Source of the DNA: Pontibacter silvestris
Lineage (GTDB): Bacteria; Bacteroidota; Bacteroidia; Cytophagales; Hymenobacteraceae
DNA length: 64,000 bases
NCBI RefSeq assembly: GCF_020907275.1
Contig: NZ_JAJJWI010000009.1
Coordinates: forward strand, 30,005-94,004
Reading direction: 5' to 3'
This document shows, piece by piece, positions 52,818 to 60,993 of this stretch (positions are counted from its first letter, which is position 1; the number at the start of each line of letters is the position of its first letter). A program made the translations under genes and the position numbers. The notes below the pieces were generated by a model. It saw nothing but the letters and a program-made list of their open reading frames with translations. It searched no databases and was not told where the DNA came from.

Positions 52818-53232
52818 CTATAGGATTTAAGAGTAGTTATGTGAAGTTAAAGTTTTTTGTCCCCTTTGAAGAATGCATAGGGTGGTGCTTGCTATGCAGA
52901 GGCTTTGGCTGATTTTTTGTTCCTTTATATTTCCTTATAAAGCTAAAGGCCTTTTGATGGCAGGCATAAGGGTAGCCCCTCGGTTCAGAGACGTGTGCAG
53001 GTGCCTATGCTTCCTGAAGCATGAAATTTACGAAAAATTAGCGTACCTATACTTTTTTTGTTTTCATGAAGTGGATGAATAAAGTCTGTGCCGCTGCTGC
53101 ACTTTTATACTTTATCGATTCAGGCCGAAAACTGTCCCTCAGATAACAATGTTGCTGTCACTGCATTGAACTTCAATGCGTGGCAACCGTACATCAGATT
53201 CATTTATACTTACATAATTTTATCGCATGCAG
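52818..53232. other. Intergenic region between divergent genes
   Basis: About 415 bases separate the ABC exporter (minus) from the GerW-like gene (plus). A 69-codon frame at 52873-53082 has no family likeness and was not annotated. No perfect promoter box or hairpin was recognised on either strand. Confidence 0.5.
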
Positions 53233-53604
53233 ATGGAAAAAGAAAACAGTTCTGGCAGTGCTACGCAGCCTACGTTTGTGGAACGGCTGGCTGAAAAGCT
53301 GGGTATGGCTGCTAACAGTTCAACCATCTATGGTGAGGCGGTAGAGCGGAATGGTGTTACGGTAATTCCTGTCTCCAAAGCTATGTATGGTTTCGGTGGC
53401 GGAACAGGCGCGAAACCAGATGGTGAGGGCTCAGGGGCTGGCGGAGGAATTGCCATTATACCCGTAGGCTACATCGAGATGAAAGAAGGGAACACTCGGT
53501 TTCGCACCATACGCGATCCGCAGACAATAATAAAAATAGTAGCTATTGGTGGCCTAACAACACTACTGATCGCACGAAGCATCACTGGAATTTTTAAAAA
53601 GTGA
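53233..53604 (+). CDS. GerW/YtfJ-family protein
   Basis: The 123-residue protein from the ATG at 53233 carries the spore_YtfJ (GerW) domain: FVERLAEKLGMAANSSTIYG, GVTVIPVSKAMYGFGGGTGA, then GSGAGGGIAIIPVGYIEM. It has a C-terminal hydrophobic segment (about 98-115, IVAIGGLTTLLIARS) that may anchor it to the membrane. In Bacillus the family is named for spore germination, but homologues occur in non-sporing bacteria with unknown roles. An ATG six bases upstream is equally possible. It is monocistronic. Confidence 0.87.
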   Translation: MEKENSSGSATQPTFVERLAEKLGMAANSSTIYGEAVERNGVTVIPVSKAMYGFGGGTGAKPDGEGSGAGGGIAIIPVGYIEMKEGNTRFRTIRDPQTIIKIVAIGGLTTLLIARSITGIFKK

Positions 53605-53797
53605 AATATTCAGTTGGTGACTGCAACTTCGTTTTGGTTCTTATGAGCTATAGCGTTAAATTTTAATTAATGGATAGGATAGTTGAGATACATTTAAATG
53701 AATTAAGAGGCTCCCATACTTTCAAGGTACACTTGCTTCTGCTCTATACACATGGATGTTCCCCCAGCCAATAGTATAAATCTACGTATCTTGCCAC

Positions 53798-56371
53798 ATG
53801 GCAAAAGATTCTCACAACACTATTAAAAAAGAATTCTCAGGCTTCGTAAACGTGCGCGGTGCACGGGAGCATAACCTTAAAAACATAGACCTTACCATAC
53901 CTCGCGATGCCCTGGTGGTGTTTACGGGTGTGTCGGGTTCCGGCAAGTCGTCTCTGGCTTTTGGAACGCTTTATGCCGAGGCACAGCGGCGCTACCTGGA
54001 GTCTGTTTCGCCCTATGTCAGACGGCTGTTTCACCAGATGGCGGTGCCGGAGGTAGGCTCTATTGAAGGCTTGCCTCCGGCTGTGGCACTACAACAGCAG
54101 CGAGGTACACCTACCACACGCTCTTCAGTTGGGAGCGTAACCACGCTTTCGAACCTGGTGCGCATGATGTATTCTCGTGCAGGAGACTACCCGCCGGGGC
54201 AGTCCATCATCTATGCTGAAGCGTTTTCGCCGAACACACCCGAAGGTGCCTGTCCTACCTGCCACGGACTGGGCCGAACTTATGAGGTAACAGAGCAATC
54301 AATGGTGCCCGATGACTCGCTTACGATTCGGGAACGCGCTATTGCCGCCTGGCCTACTGCCTGGGGTGGGCAAAACCAACGCGACATATTGGTAACCCTT
54401 GGCTACGATGTAGACCGCCCCTGGAGGGAATTGCCCCAGAAAGACCGTGACTGGATTCTGTTCACCGATGAGCAGCCTGTGGTGCCCGTCTACCCAGGCT
54501 ACACGCCCGAACAAACGCAACTTGCCCTTAAACGAAAAGAAGAGCCAAGCTATATGGGCACTTTCAGCAGCGCCAGGCGGTATGTATTCCATACTTTTGC
54601 CAACACCAACAGTCAGCAGATGAAAAAGCGGGTGATGCAGTACATGTTGAGCACCGACTGCCCGAACTGCCAGGGCAAACGCCTGCGTCCGGAGTCGCTC
54701 GCTGTAAAATTTGCGGGCTACGATATAACCGAACTTTCGCGGCTACCTCTGAAACAAATAGCCAACACTCTTCAGCCTTATGCCGAAGGAACAGCTTTAG
54801 ACCGAGCACAGCGAAATGTAGCACACCCCGAACAGGCCATTGTGGCACAGCGCATCGCCGAAGACCTGATAGCACGCATTAAGGTGTTGTTAGACCTAGG
54901 GTTAGGTTATCTGTCGCCGGAACGTAGCACACCGACCTTATCGCCGGGCGAACTCCAGCGTTTACGGCTTGCCACACAGCTGTACTCCCACCTGTTTGGC
55001 GTGGTGTATGTACTCGATGAACCTTCTGCCGGGCTACATCCTTCTGATACTTTAGCACTGCTAACTGCTCTGGAAGGACTAAAAAAAGCAGGCAATTCGC
55101 TGTTTGTGGTGGAGCATAATCTGGATGTAGTCCGTCATGCCGACTGGCTAGTAGATGTAGGTCCGGAGGCAGGAGAAAAAGGAGGCGAAATATTATACAG
55201 TGGTCCGCCTGAAGGGCTGCAACAGGTTACGACCTCCCAAACAGCAAGCTATCTTTTCAATAATTCAAAAGTACATCCCCATACGCCACGTACTCCTGCT
55301 GGTTGGCTTCGTTTAAGCGGTATAACACGCCATAACCTAAAGAACCTGGATACTGAATTCCCATTGGGTGCTTTTACTACCGTTACCGGGGTATCGGGCT
55401 CCGGCAAGTCCAGTCTGGTAAGCCAGGTGCTGGTAGAGTTGGTAGCTGAGCAGCTAGGGCAGGCTTTGCCAACCGAGGAAGAAGAAGGCGAGGCCCTTGA
55501 GCGTGCAGCACCTGTTCCATCGGGTGGGCACATTACAGCAGGTATGGAAAGTATAAAGCGACTGGTGCGGGTAGACCAAAAAGCCATTGGGCGTACGCCG
55601 CGCTCTAATATGGCTACCTATACCGGGCTGTTTGACCACGTGCGTAAGCTTTTCGCCAACACAAAAATGGCGAAGGCACGCAAGTATGATGCTGGCCGTT
55701 TCTCGTTTAATGTTGCCAAAGGGCGTTGCGAAAACTGCCACGGAGAAGGTTCCGTAATGGTGGAGCTTCTCTTTCTGCCAAGTGTATATGCCCCCTGCCC
55801 TGTTTGCCACGGCGCCCGCTATAATGCTAAGACCTTAGAAGTTACCTATCGCGACAAAAACATTGCTGATGTACTTGGCATGACGGTAGATACTGCCTGG
55901 GAGTTTTTCGAAGAGGAGCCGCTGGTGCACCGGGCGCTTACGGTTTTGCGGGAAGTCGGGTTGGGTTATTTGCGCCTTGGGCAGCCTGCTACAGAGCTTT
56001 CCGGTGGAGAGGCGCAGCGAATTAAACTGGCAACCGAACTACAGCGGGCACAGCGCGGCAACACGCTTTACATCTTGGATGAACCCACTACCGGCCTCCA
56101 CCCTGCTGACGTAGAAAAGCTGATGGTGCAATTGGATAACCTCGTAGAAGCTGGAAACACAGTAATAGTAGTAGAACATACTATGCGCGTTGTAGCTGGC
56201 AGCGATTGGGTTATTGATATTGGCCCTGGTGCAGGTGAGGAAGGCGGCAAGATTATCGCAGCCGGAACACCTGCCAGAGTATCAGAGAGCCGGGAGAGCA
56301 AAACGGCTCCTTTCCTGAAGCGTTTTTTTAGGAAATGCATAGTAAGTGACAGGACTAGCTTGCTTTTTTAG
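53798..56371 (+). CDS. UvrA-like ATPase, class II (UvrA2 type)
   Basis: The 857-residue protein has two ABC ATPase modules. The first has Walker [10 protein letters not shown] (44-52) and [17 protein letters not shown] with [14 protein letters not shown]. The second has [15 protein letters not shown] and [15 protein letters not shown] with [14 protein letters not shown]. The second zinc finger is complete (CENCHGEG...[10 protein letters not shown]), and CPNCQGKRL is present. The first zinc site has only CPTCHGLG after PEGA; the preceding CxxC is missing ([20 protein letters not shown]). Length is below the 940 of standard UvrA. This pattern fits UvrA2/DrrC-type proteins, linked to drug resistance or UV tolerance rather than canonical excision. 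The proper uvrA would lie elsewhere. Confidence 0.88.
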   Translation: MAKDSHNTIKKEFSGFVNVRGAREHNLKNIDLTIPRDALVVFTGVSGSGKSSLAFGTLYAEAQRRYLESVSPYVRRLFHQMAVPEVGSIEGLPPAVALQQQRGTPTTRSSVGSVTTLSNLVRMMYSRAGDYPPGQSIIYAEAFSPNTPEGACPTCHGLGRTYEVTEQSMVPDDSLTIRERAIAAWPTAWGGQNQRDILVTLGYDVDRPWRELPQKDRDWILFTDEQPVVPVYPGYTPEQTQLALKRKEEPSYMGTFSSARRYVFHTFANTNSQQMKKRVMQYMLSTDCPNCQGKRLRPESLAVKFAGYDITELSRLPLKQIANTLQPYAEGTALDRAQRNVAHPEQAIVAQRIAEDLIARIKVLLDLGLGYLSPERSTPTLSPGELQRLRLATQLYSHLFGVVYVLDEPSAGLHPSDTLALLTALEGLKKAGNSLFVVEHNLDVVRHADWLVDVGPEAGEKGGEILYSGPPEGLQQVTTSQTASYLFNNSKVHPHTPRTPAGWLRLSGITRHNLKNLDTEFPLGAFTTVTGVSGSGKSSLVSQVLVELVAEQLGQALPTEEEEGEALERAAPVPSGGHITAGMESIKRLVRVDQKAIGRTPRSNMATYTGLFDHVRKLFANTKMAKARKYDAGRFSFNVAKGRCENCHGEGSVMVELLFLPSVYAPCPVCHGARYNAKTLEVTYRDKNIADVLGMTVDTAWEFFEEEPLVHRALTVLREVGLGYLRLGQPATELSGGEAQRIKLATELQRAQRGNTLYILDEPTTGLHPADVEKLMVQLDNLVEAGNTVIVVEHTMRVVAGSDWVIDIGPGAGEEGGKIIAAGTPARVSESRESKTAPFLKRFFRKCIVSDRTSLLF

Positions 56372-56603
56372 TTAAAAGCTGCTTAATTTCACCCTTTGTG
56401 CCGCAAATGGTACTAAAGGAATCAGGCTGTGCTTTTTTCGCTAAACTCATCCTGATTCATTTTCGCTTGCAAGAACAAAATTTAAACATGCTCTAAAGCT
56501 GAACTGTTATCAAAACATCCTTTTAATGCTCTTGAAAGTAGAAGGACAAACCCTATCCTGCCCAAGCGTTGTCTATGGTAGGAGTCACAAATAAAAATAA
56601 CAT

Positions 56604-57287
56604 ATGGCAGAGAAAAAAAACATTATAATCAACATAGAAGGAGAAGGTTTAGTAGAAGATGTACTTACTAAAGAGGAGCAGGATAGCTTAACACCTGATG
56701 CCGTCATTCAGTTATTAAGGGAGGGCAACCAACGTTTCGTACGAGGCGCCATCACCTTAAGAAACCATAAAGAACAGGTGCGCAAGGCTGTACAGGGGCA
56801 ATACCCGAAGGCAATTATCCTGTCTTGCATTGACTCCCGTGTACCAGTGGAAGACGTGTTCGACCGGGGCATCGGAGATATGTTTGTAGCGCGTGTTGCA
56901 GGAAATTTTGTAAATGAAGATATATTGGGAAGTATGGAGTTCGCCTGCCATGTAGCTGGCTCAAAGTTGGTAGTAGTGTTAGGGCATGAGCATTGTGGGG
57001 CCATAAAAAGCGCCATTGACCAGGTAGAGATAGGAAACATTACCCGTATGTTAGCTAAGATAAAGCCTGCCCTGGATTTATCTGCTGACTTTGAGGGAGA
57101 AAAAACAAGTACAAATGAAACGTTTGTACATAAGGTAACTGAGAATAATGTACGGCTGACAATTCGACAGATCAGAAAAGAAAGCCCGATATTAAAGACT
57201 ATGGAAGAGGAAGGCAGGATCAGGATTATCGGCGGGCTATATGATATGGATACAGGACAAGTGGATTTTCTGGAAGAACCTGCATAG
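56604..57287 (+). CDS. Beta-class carbonic anhydrase
   Basis: Hydrates CO2 to bicarbonate in the cytoplasm. The 227-residue protein has the zinc ligands C75-x-D77-S-R79 (SCIDSR) and H128-x-x-C131 (GHEHCGA), the D/R dyad, and VARVAGNFV, all typical of the beta class. The N-terminal about 30 residues are an extra strand-rich extension (NIIINIEGEGLVED). Length is usual. It is monocistronic; the regulatory region before it contains no clear box. Confidence 0.93.
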   Translation: MAEKKNIIINIEGEGLVEDVLTKEEQDSLTPDAVIQLLREGNQRFVRGAITLRNHKEQVRKAVQGQYPKAIILSCIDSRVPVEDVFDRGIGDMFVARVAGNFVNEDILGSMEFACHVAGSKLVVVLGHEHCGAIKSAIDQVEIGNITRMLAKIKPALDLSADFEGEKTSTNETFVHKVTENNVRLTIRQIRKESPILKTMEEEGRIRIIGGLYDMDTGQVDFLEEPA

Positions 57288-57404
57288 AGCTTACTTAGGT
57301 TTTACTTTTGCCGGCGAACATGAACCAAGCAAAGGGGATGTAAGTAATTTTCTATGCTTTGCAGAGCCAACGCAGAGTAACCACAGCGCATTATCTGTTC
57401 TCTT

Positions 57405-57484
57405 TTGGCTCAAAAGCAGGTTGTATATAAGCTCTTAAGGAGTAGAGTAGTTATGTTTTTATGCACCACCTGCTTTTGAGCCAA
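57405..57484. repeat. 17-base-pair inverted repeat with a 46-base loop
   Basis: Perfect arms 57405-57421 and 57468-57484 (ttggctcaaaagcaggt and its complement) lie in the 429-base gap between carbonic anhydrase (plus) and the CBS-PAS gene (minus). No T-tract follows. The loop is itself AT-rich. The rest of the gap (57288-57404 and 57485-57716) shows nothing else. Confidence 0.6.
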
Positions 57485-57716
57485 CTCGAATTTTCAACTT
57501 GTAGGCTCCAATTAGTAAAAGTTATAATTGTTCTTGAGAGGGAACAGGCTCAACACAAGCAGACATGCTGGAAATGTATATTCTATTCTCTCGCTTTCCC
57601 TGCGTTGGAAGGATAGATTGTAATAATACAAATAGCAAAAATTCTTGTTTAACTCAAACAGGTAGATGTATAAGCTTAAGAAGGTTCTTTAATCCAGGTC
57701 TTCGGATTCTTGTAAA

Positions 57717-58730
57717 TTATTCCACGAAAGAAGCCTTCTCCACAATATCCCTAATAATATCGTCAAGTTCCTTTGTGGATACTTCCAGCATACTTAACAC
57801 CATTTTATCCTCTCCTTCCATTTGAGCTTTCCTGTTCAGCAAGTTTACCAAGCCCAATATGTTAGCGACAGGACGCCTCAATACATGCGACTGCGTATGT
57901 ATAATTTCCCGTAGCACTTCATTTTGCCTGTTAATAAAAAGCTCATTGTGTTTCCTTTCACTAATATCCGTAGTTACCACCGAGACACCTACCATCTGAT
58001 TCTCTACAGTAACAGGATTATATTCTGTTCTAAGCCAAACTCCTGCCTCCTTATAGAGAAGTTCACTCTCTACAACTACACTTTCTCCATGTAATGCTTT
58101 TTCAAAGTCGCGATCAAAGTTGCTGCCAACCAAGTGAGGGATATCATTGGCATACTGCCTCAGGTTGCTACCAACGTGCAGTAAACTTATAGGAGGAGCC
58201 CCGGAGCTTTCATAAGCTGTTTGATTGAAAAAAAGAACAGTACCATCAGGAGCAAGCAAGAGCCTGGCAGATTTAGTACTGTAATATAGTGCCTTCTCAA
58301 TTCTATACGCCTTCTCTATTACTTCATTTTGCCGCTGTATGGTAATTCTTTTATTGTTGGCCCTTTTTTCCAAGATGGTCTTTTGAGAGGAAAGGAACCG
58401 GATAAGATCGTCTTTATAAATAAGCCCTTCTAATTCCATATTGTTGATTACAGGCAGAACCTCTGCATGCACGTTCTCCATTACCTCTAATGCTTCTTCA
58501 ATTTTACAATCGGGTGCAAGTACAGGCTTATCAGAAAGACAGTCCACAACAAGGTTATGAGGCTTTTGGATAAGGTCAAACGGCGTTAGAACTCCTAAGA
58601 AGGCTTGAGTATCCTCATCCAGTACAACAATAGCATTGGAATGAGCTAACTCAGCTTTTATTGCATTAATACCAACATACTGGCTGGTGGTAAGGTAACT
58701 GTGCCTAATGAACTTAGAAATTGGTGCCAT
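57717..58730 (-). CDS. CBS-PAS-histidine kinase dimerisation-domain protein without ATPase domain
   Basis: The 337-residue protein has a CBS domain pair (about 10-115: AIVVLDEDTQAFLGVLTPFD, EALEVMENVHAEVLPVINNM), a coiled linker, a PAS domain (about 150-260: LLAPDGTVLFFNQTAYESSG, MVGVSVVTTDISERK) and a histidine-kinase dimerisation helix pair (about 265-337: LREIIHTQSHVLRRPVANIL, with an H-box histidine). It then stops. The N, G1, F and G2 boxes of the HATPase domain are absent. It starts in a TAATG overlap with the stop of the preceding gene, so translation is coupled. It may be a phosphotransfer or sensor scaffold. Confidence 0.82.
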   Translation of the reverse strand: MAPISKFIRHSYLTTSQYVGINAIKAELAHSNAIVVLDEDTQAFLGVLTPFDLIQKPHNLVVDCLSDKPVLAPDCKIEEALEVMENVHAEVLPVINNMELEGLIYKDDLIRFLSSQKTILEKRANNKRITIQRQNEVIEKAYRIEKALYYSTKSARLLLAPDGTVLFFNQTAYESSGAPPISLLHVGSNLRQYANDIPHLVGSNFDRDFEKALHGESVVVESELLYKEAGVWLRTEYNPVTVENQMVGVSVVTTDISERKHNELFINRQNEVLREIIHTQSHVLRRPVANILGLVNLLNRKAQMEGEDKMVLSMLEVSTKELDDIIRDIVEKASFVE

Positions 58731-59122
58731 TATATTTCATATTCAATATTGGTGTATGACATGGATACCTTAAGATCTACTTTCAGCAACTCTCCTTCCG
58801 ATACGTAGTCAAACACTTTGGACTTTAAGATGCGCAGCAGCTTTTCGGCAGATATTTTAGACAGAATCTTTTTGTTGATGAACACTGCCTCTACTTTATC
58901 GTCGTCTACTTCAAACGAGGCAAACCCATTTGGAGCCATTAACTCAAAAGACTTGTTAAGACCAATTCTGCCTTGCGCGCAGTTTTTACTCAGAATAAGT
59001 ATGTCCTGGAATGGCGGTAGTCTGATTTCTTCAAAACTAAGGCTGATGGAGTAACGGATATTTGAACTGTTGATATCGTCCAGGGTATTTGTTTTAAAGG
59101 CAGTGCTTGGTGTTGACTTCAT
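58730..59122 (-). CDS. Protein of unknown function, coupled to the CBS-PAS protein
   Basis: The 130-residue soluble protein (MKSTPSTAFKTNTLDDINSS onward) has the pattern ISLSFEEIRLPPFQDILILS, GRIGLNKSFELMAPNG, FEVDDDKVEAVFINKKILSK and a C-terminal VDLKVSMSYTNIEYEI. It has no signal peptide, membrane helix or recognised domain. Its TAA overlaps the start of the CBS-PAS gene (TAATG), so the two are translated together. Its position between an atypical receiver and the CBS-PAS protein suggests a signalling partner. Confidence 0.7.
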   Translation of the reverse strand: MKSTPSTAFKTNTLDDINSSNIRYSISLSFEEIRLPPFQDILILSKNCAQGRIGLNKSFELMAPNGFASFEVDDDKVEAVFINKKILSKISAEKLLRILKSKVFDYVSEGELLKVDLKVSMSYTNIEYEI

Positions 59123-59155
59123 AGGGAATAATCATGTTTTCAATAACACACACTT

Positions 59156-59554
59156 TCAGATTAGCCTTGAAAATTGCAGAGACCTAGGTTTAGCAAGACT
59201 TATGCTTTCAATATCTCCCCTGAGAATAGGCTTGTATAAGTTGATGTTGTGATAGTCTACTGAGGAGGGAAGTGGATATAAAGGACAACTTTCTCTTACA
59301 CTTTTAGTGAAACGGCAAGAAGCCCCCAGAAAGCCCCAACCGTCCAGACCAGGCACCTTTACGTCCGGCAAACTAGTATCTGGCAGCAAAACCCATTGCA
59401 GGTTTTCACCTTTGTTAAAAAAAGAGAATACATTTTCCACAGCAATAAAAGAAAGAGCTTCCTTTAAAAGGTTATGTTGCAGGGTGCTTTGCTTTGTCAA
59501 AAAGCCAGATGCCGGAGCATCATTCATGAACCATACAGTTCTACAAAAAGTCAT
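59156..59554 (-). CDS. Atypical receiver-domain protein
   Basis: The 132-residue protein aligns by motif with single-domain response regulators: MTFCRTVWFMNDAPASGFLT (a reduced acidic pocket N-D in place of D-D), PDVKVPGLDGWGFL (phospho-acceptor aspartate and MDGW-type loop), PSSVDY (threonine/serine position) and YKPI (lysine). Between them the spacing is irregular: NLQWVLLPDTSLPDVKVPGL has extra residues and the helix before the lysine is short. It may be a degenerate, phosphate-independent receiver or a decaying gene. It leads the three-gene signalling unit on the minus strand, 33 bases before the next gene. Confidence 0.6.
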   Translation of the reverse strand: MTFCRTVWFMNDAPASGFLTKQSTLQHNLLKEALSFIAVENVFSFFNKGENLQWVLLPDTSLPDVKVPGLDGWGFLGASCRFTKSVRESCPLYPLPSSVDYHNINLYKPILRGDIESISLAKPRSLQFSRLI

Positions 59555-60477
59555 TCAGCATATTATTATAAACATTTACTAATATCTTACTAAGCTTTAT
59601 TGATGATTTCTATTTTGCAAAACGTACTCTCTTTACCTGCTCCTGCTTCACAAATAGCTCCCTCAAAACATAAAACCAGAACTTCCTGATTTTATTGTCT
59701 CTTTGCATACTACCTATGTGCGGCACATTGCCTTCAGATATCTTTATTACTTAGTAGCCTTTACAATACTCACAGATGAAGCAACGCTATGATATCCCTT
59801 CCCATTGTGCCTGCATATATCAGAACTACAGCAGCTAAACCTATAATTTAAACAAGCTATAAAATGACAACTACAAGGCTTAATCTTATTATTTAAGTAG
59901 ATATATATTTAATCTATTTAAATTAATGCAAGTTATAACATTATTAATAAATAATAACTCATATATAGTATACATCTAATAAAAATAATATAAAAATCAC
60001 TCTGTATAATCTTAAACTGCTTGGTTTAGATGGAAAAGAAGATTGGGAGTTGTATGTATTATGCAATTATTTTGCTCTATTCTCCATATATGACTGCATC
60101 ACTAAAAATGAGGGCAGATAAGAACAGCCGCTTTTACAAAAACATTAGCAGTAGGCTGATACACAAAATACGTAGATAACTCAGAATCTTTCACTCAGCA
60201 AATGTCGAACCTTATAGTGACAGCCTGCTTTCATGTTTATCTTTGAGATGAGGTGAAACTGCTGTAATGTAGGATGTATTTAGTATCTTTTTATTACATC
60301 AGGAGTAATAACCTTGTTTGTTTGGAGCTTCCTAAAGACGAAAGCTTCATCCTGCTTCCCTGGGCTGATAAAATCTGAACTGTAGCAAAGTATAATGAAT
60401 AGGCATTTTACTTTTTCATTTTTGGGTCAGCCATTTCGCATACCTCTCCTAATAAGCCTTCTCAAAACTTTCCTATC
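59555..60477. other. Large AT-rich intergenic region
   Basis: About 920 bases without a credible ORF. Its centre (about 59880-60010) is extremely AT-rich with runs such as aataaataataactcatata. No tRNA, riboswitch or terminator was recognised. It may hold the promoter of the signalling unit and a lost gene. Confidence 0.55.
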
Positions 60478-60885
60478 CTAATGCTCATCTCCCTTATAAA
60501 TCCACATGGGCACCGTATGTCCAGCCCGTACAAACCCAAGCTTTTCATAAAAGATCGTTGCACCTCCGTCTGCAGTTAACATTTGCATATGAAAGTGGCC
60601 ATACTTTTCCTGCATTCTTTCAATAATTAATCGTCCTACGCCTTTCCCCTGATAGTTTGGGTGGACAAGTAAATGTGGATAATAAACAACTAAGTATCCA
60701 TCGGAGACAGCATTGCCAAGGCCTATCAATATATCTCTGTCCCAGGCTGTGATTAGTGTATGAGAATGCGTAAGCGCATTGTATAACTCAGTTGGTTTAC
60801 TAGCAGCGCTCCATTTGTTAGCTTCATATAAAGCTATAATATCGCCAGGTTCAATATCTCGCCTTTCCGAAATTGTAACTGCCAT
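60478..60885 (-). CDS. GNAT family N-acetyltransferase
   Basis: The 135-residue single-domain GNAT protein has LITAWDRDILIGLGNAVSDG, then VVYYPHLLVHPNYQGKGVGR (motif A, with Q-G-K-G-V-G for acetyl-CoA) and TADGGATIFYEKLGFVRAG (motif B). The length is minimal but complete. The substrate is unknown. It lies downstream of the penicillin-acylase-family gene on the same strand, with a gap of 108 bases. Confidence 0.88.
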   Translation of the reverse strand: MAVTISERRDIEPGDIIALYEANKWSAASKPTELYNALTHSHTLITAWDRDILIGLGNAVSDGYLVVYYPHLLVHPNYQGKGVGRLIIERMQEKYGHFHMQMLTADGGATIFYEKLGFVRAGHTVPMWIYKGDEH

Positions 60886-60993
60886 TGTAAAATCATCTAT
60901 AACTCTTATTTATCCTCAGAACGGCTCTACCTACTCCTATAAAGCCCTCACTTATTGATGCATAGCTAGGGCGCTCTTTTTTATCCGAAACAA

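Noticed and set aside
52873..53082. A 69-codon plus-strand frame
   Set aside because: Irregular composition with many cysteines and phenylalanines and no family; between two divergent genes it is more likely non-coding.
54299..54875. Antisense frames inside the UvrA-like gene
   Set aside because: They overlap conserved coding sequence and have no independent support.
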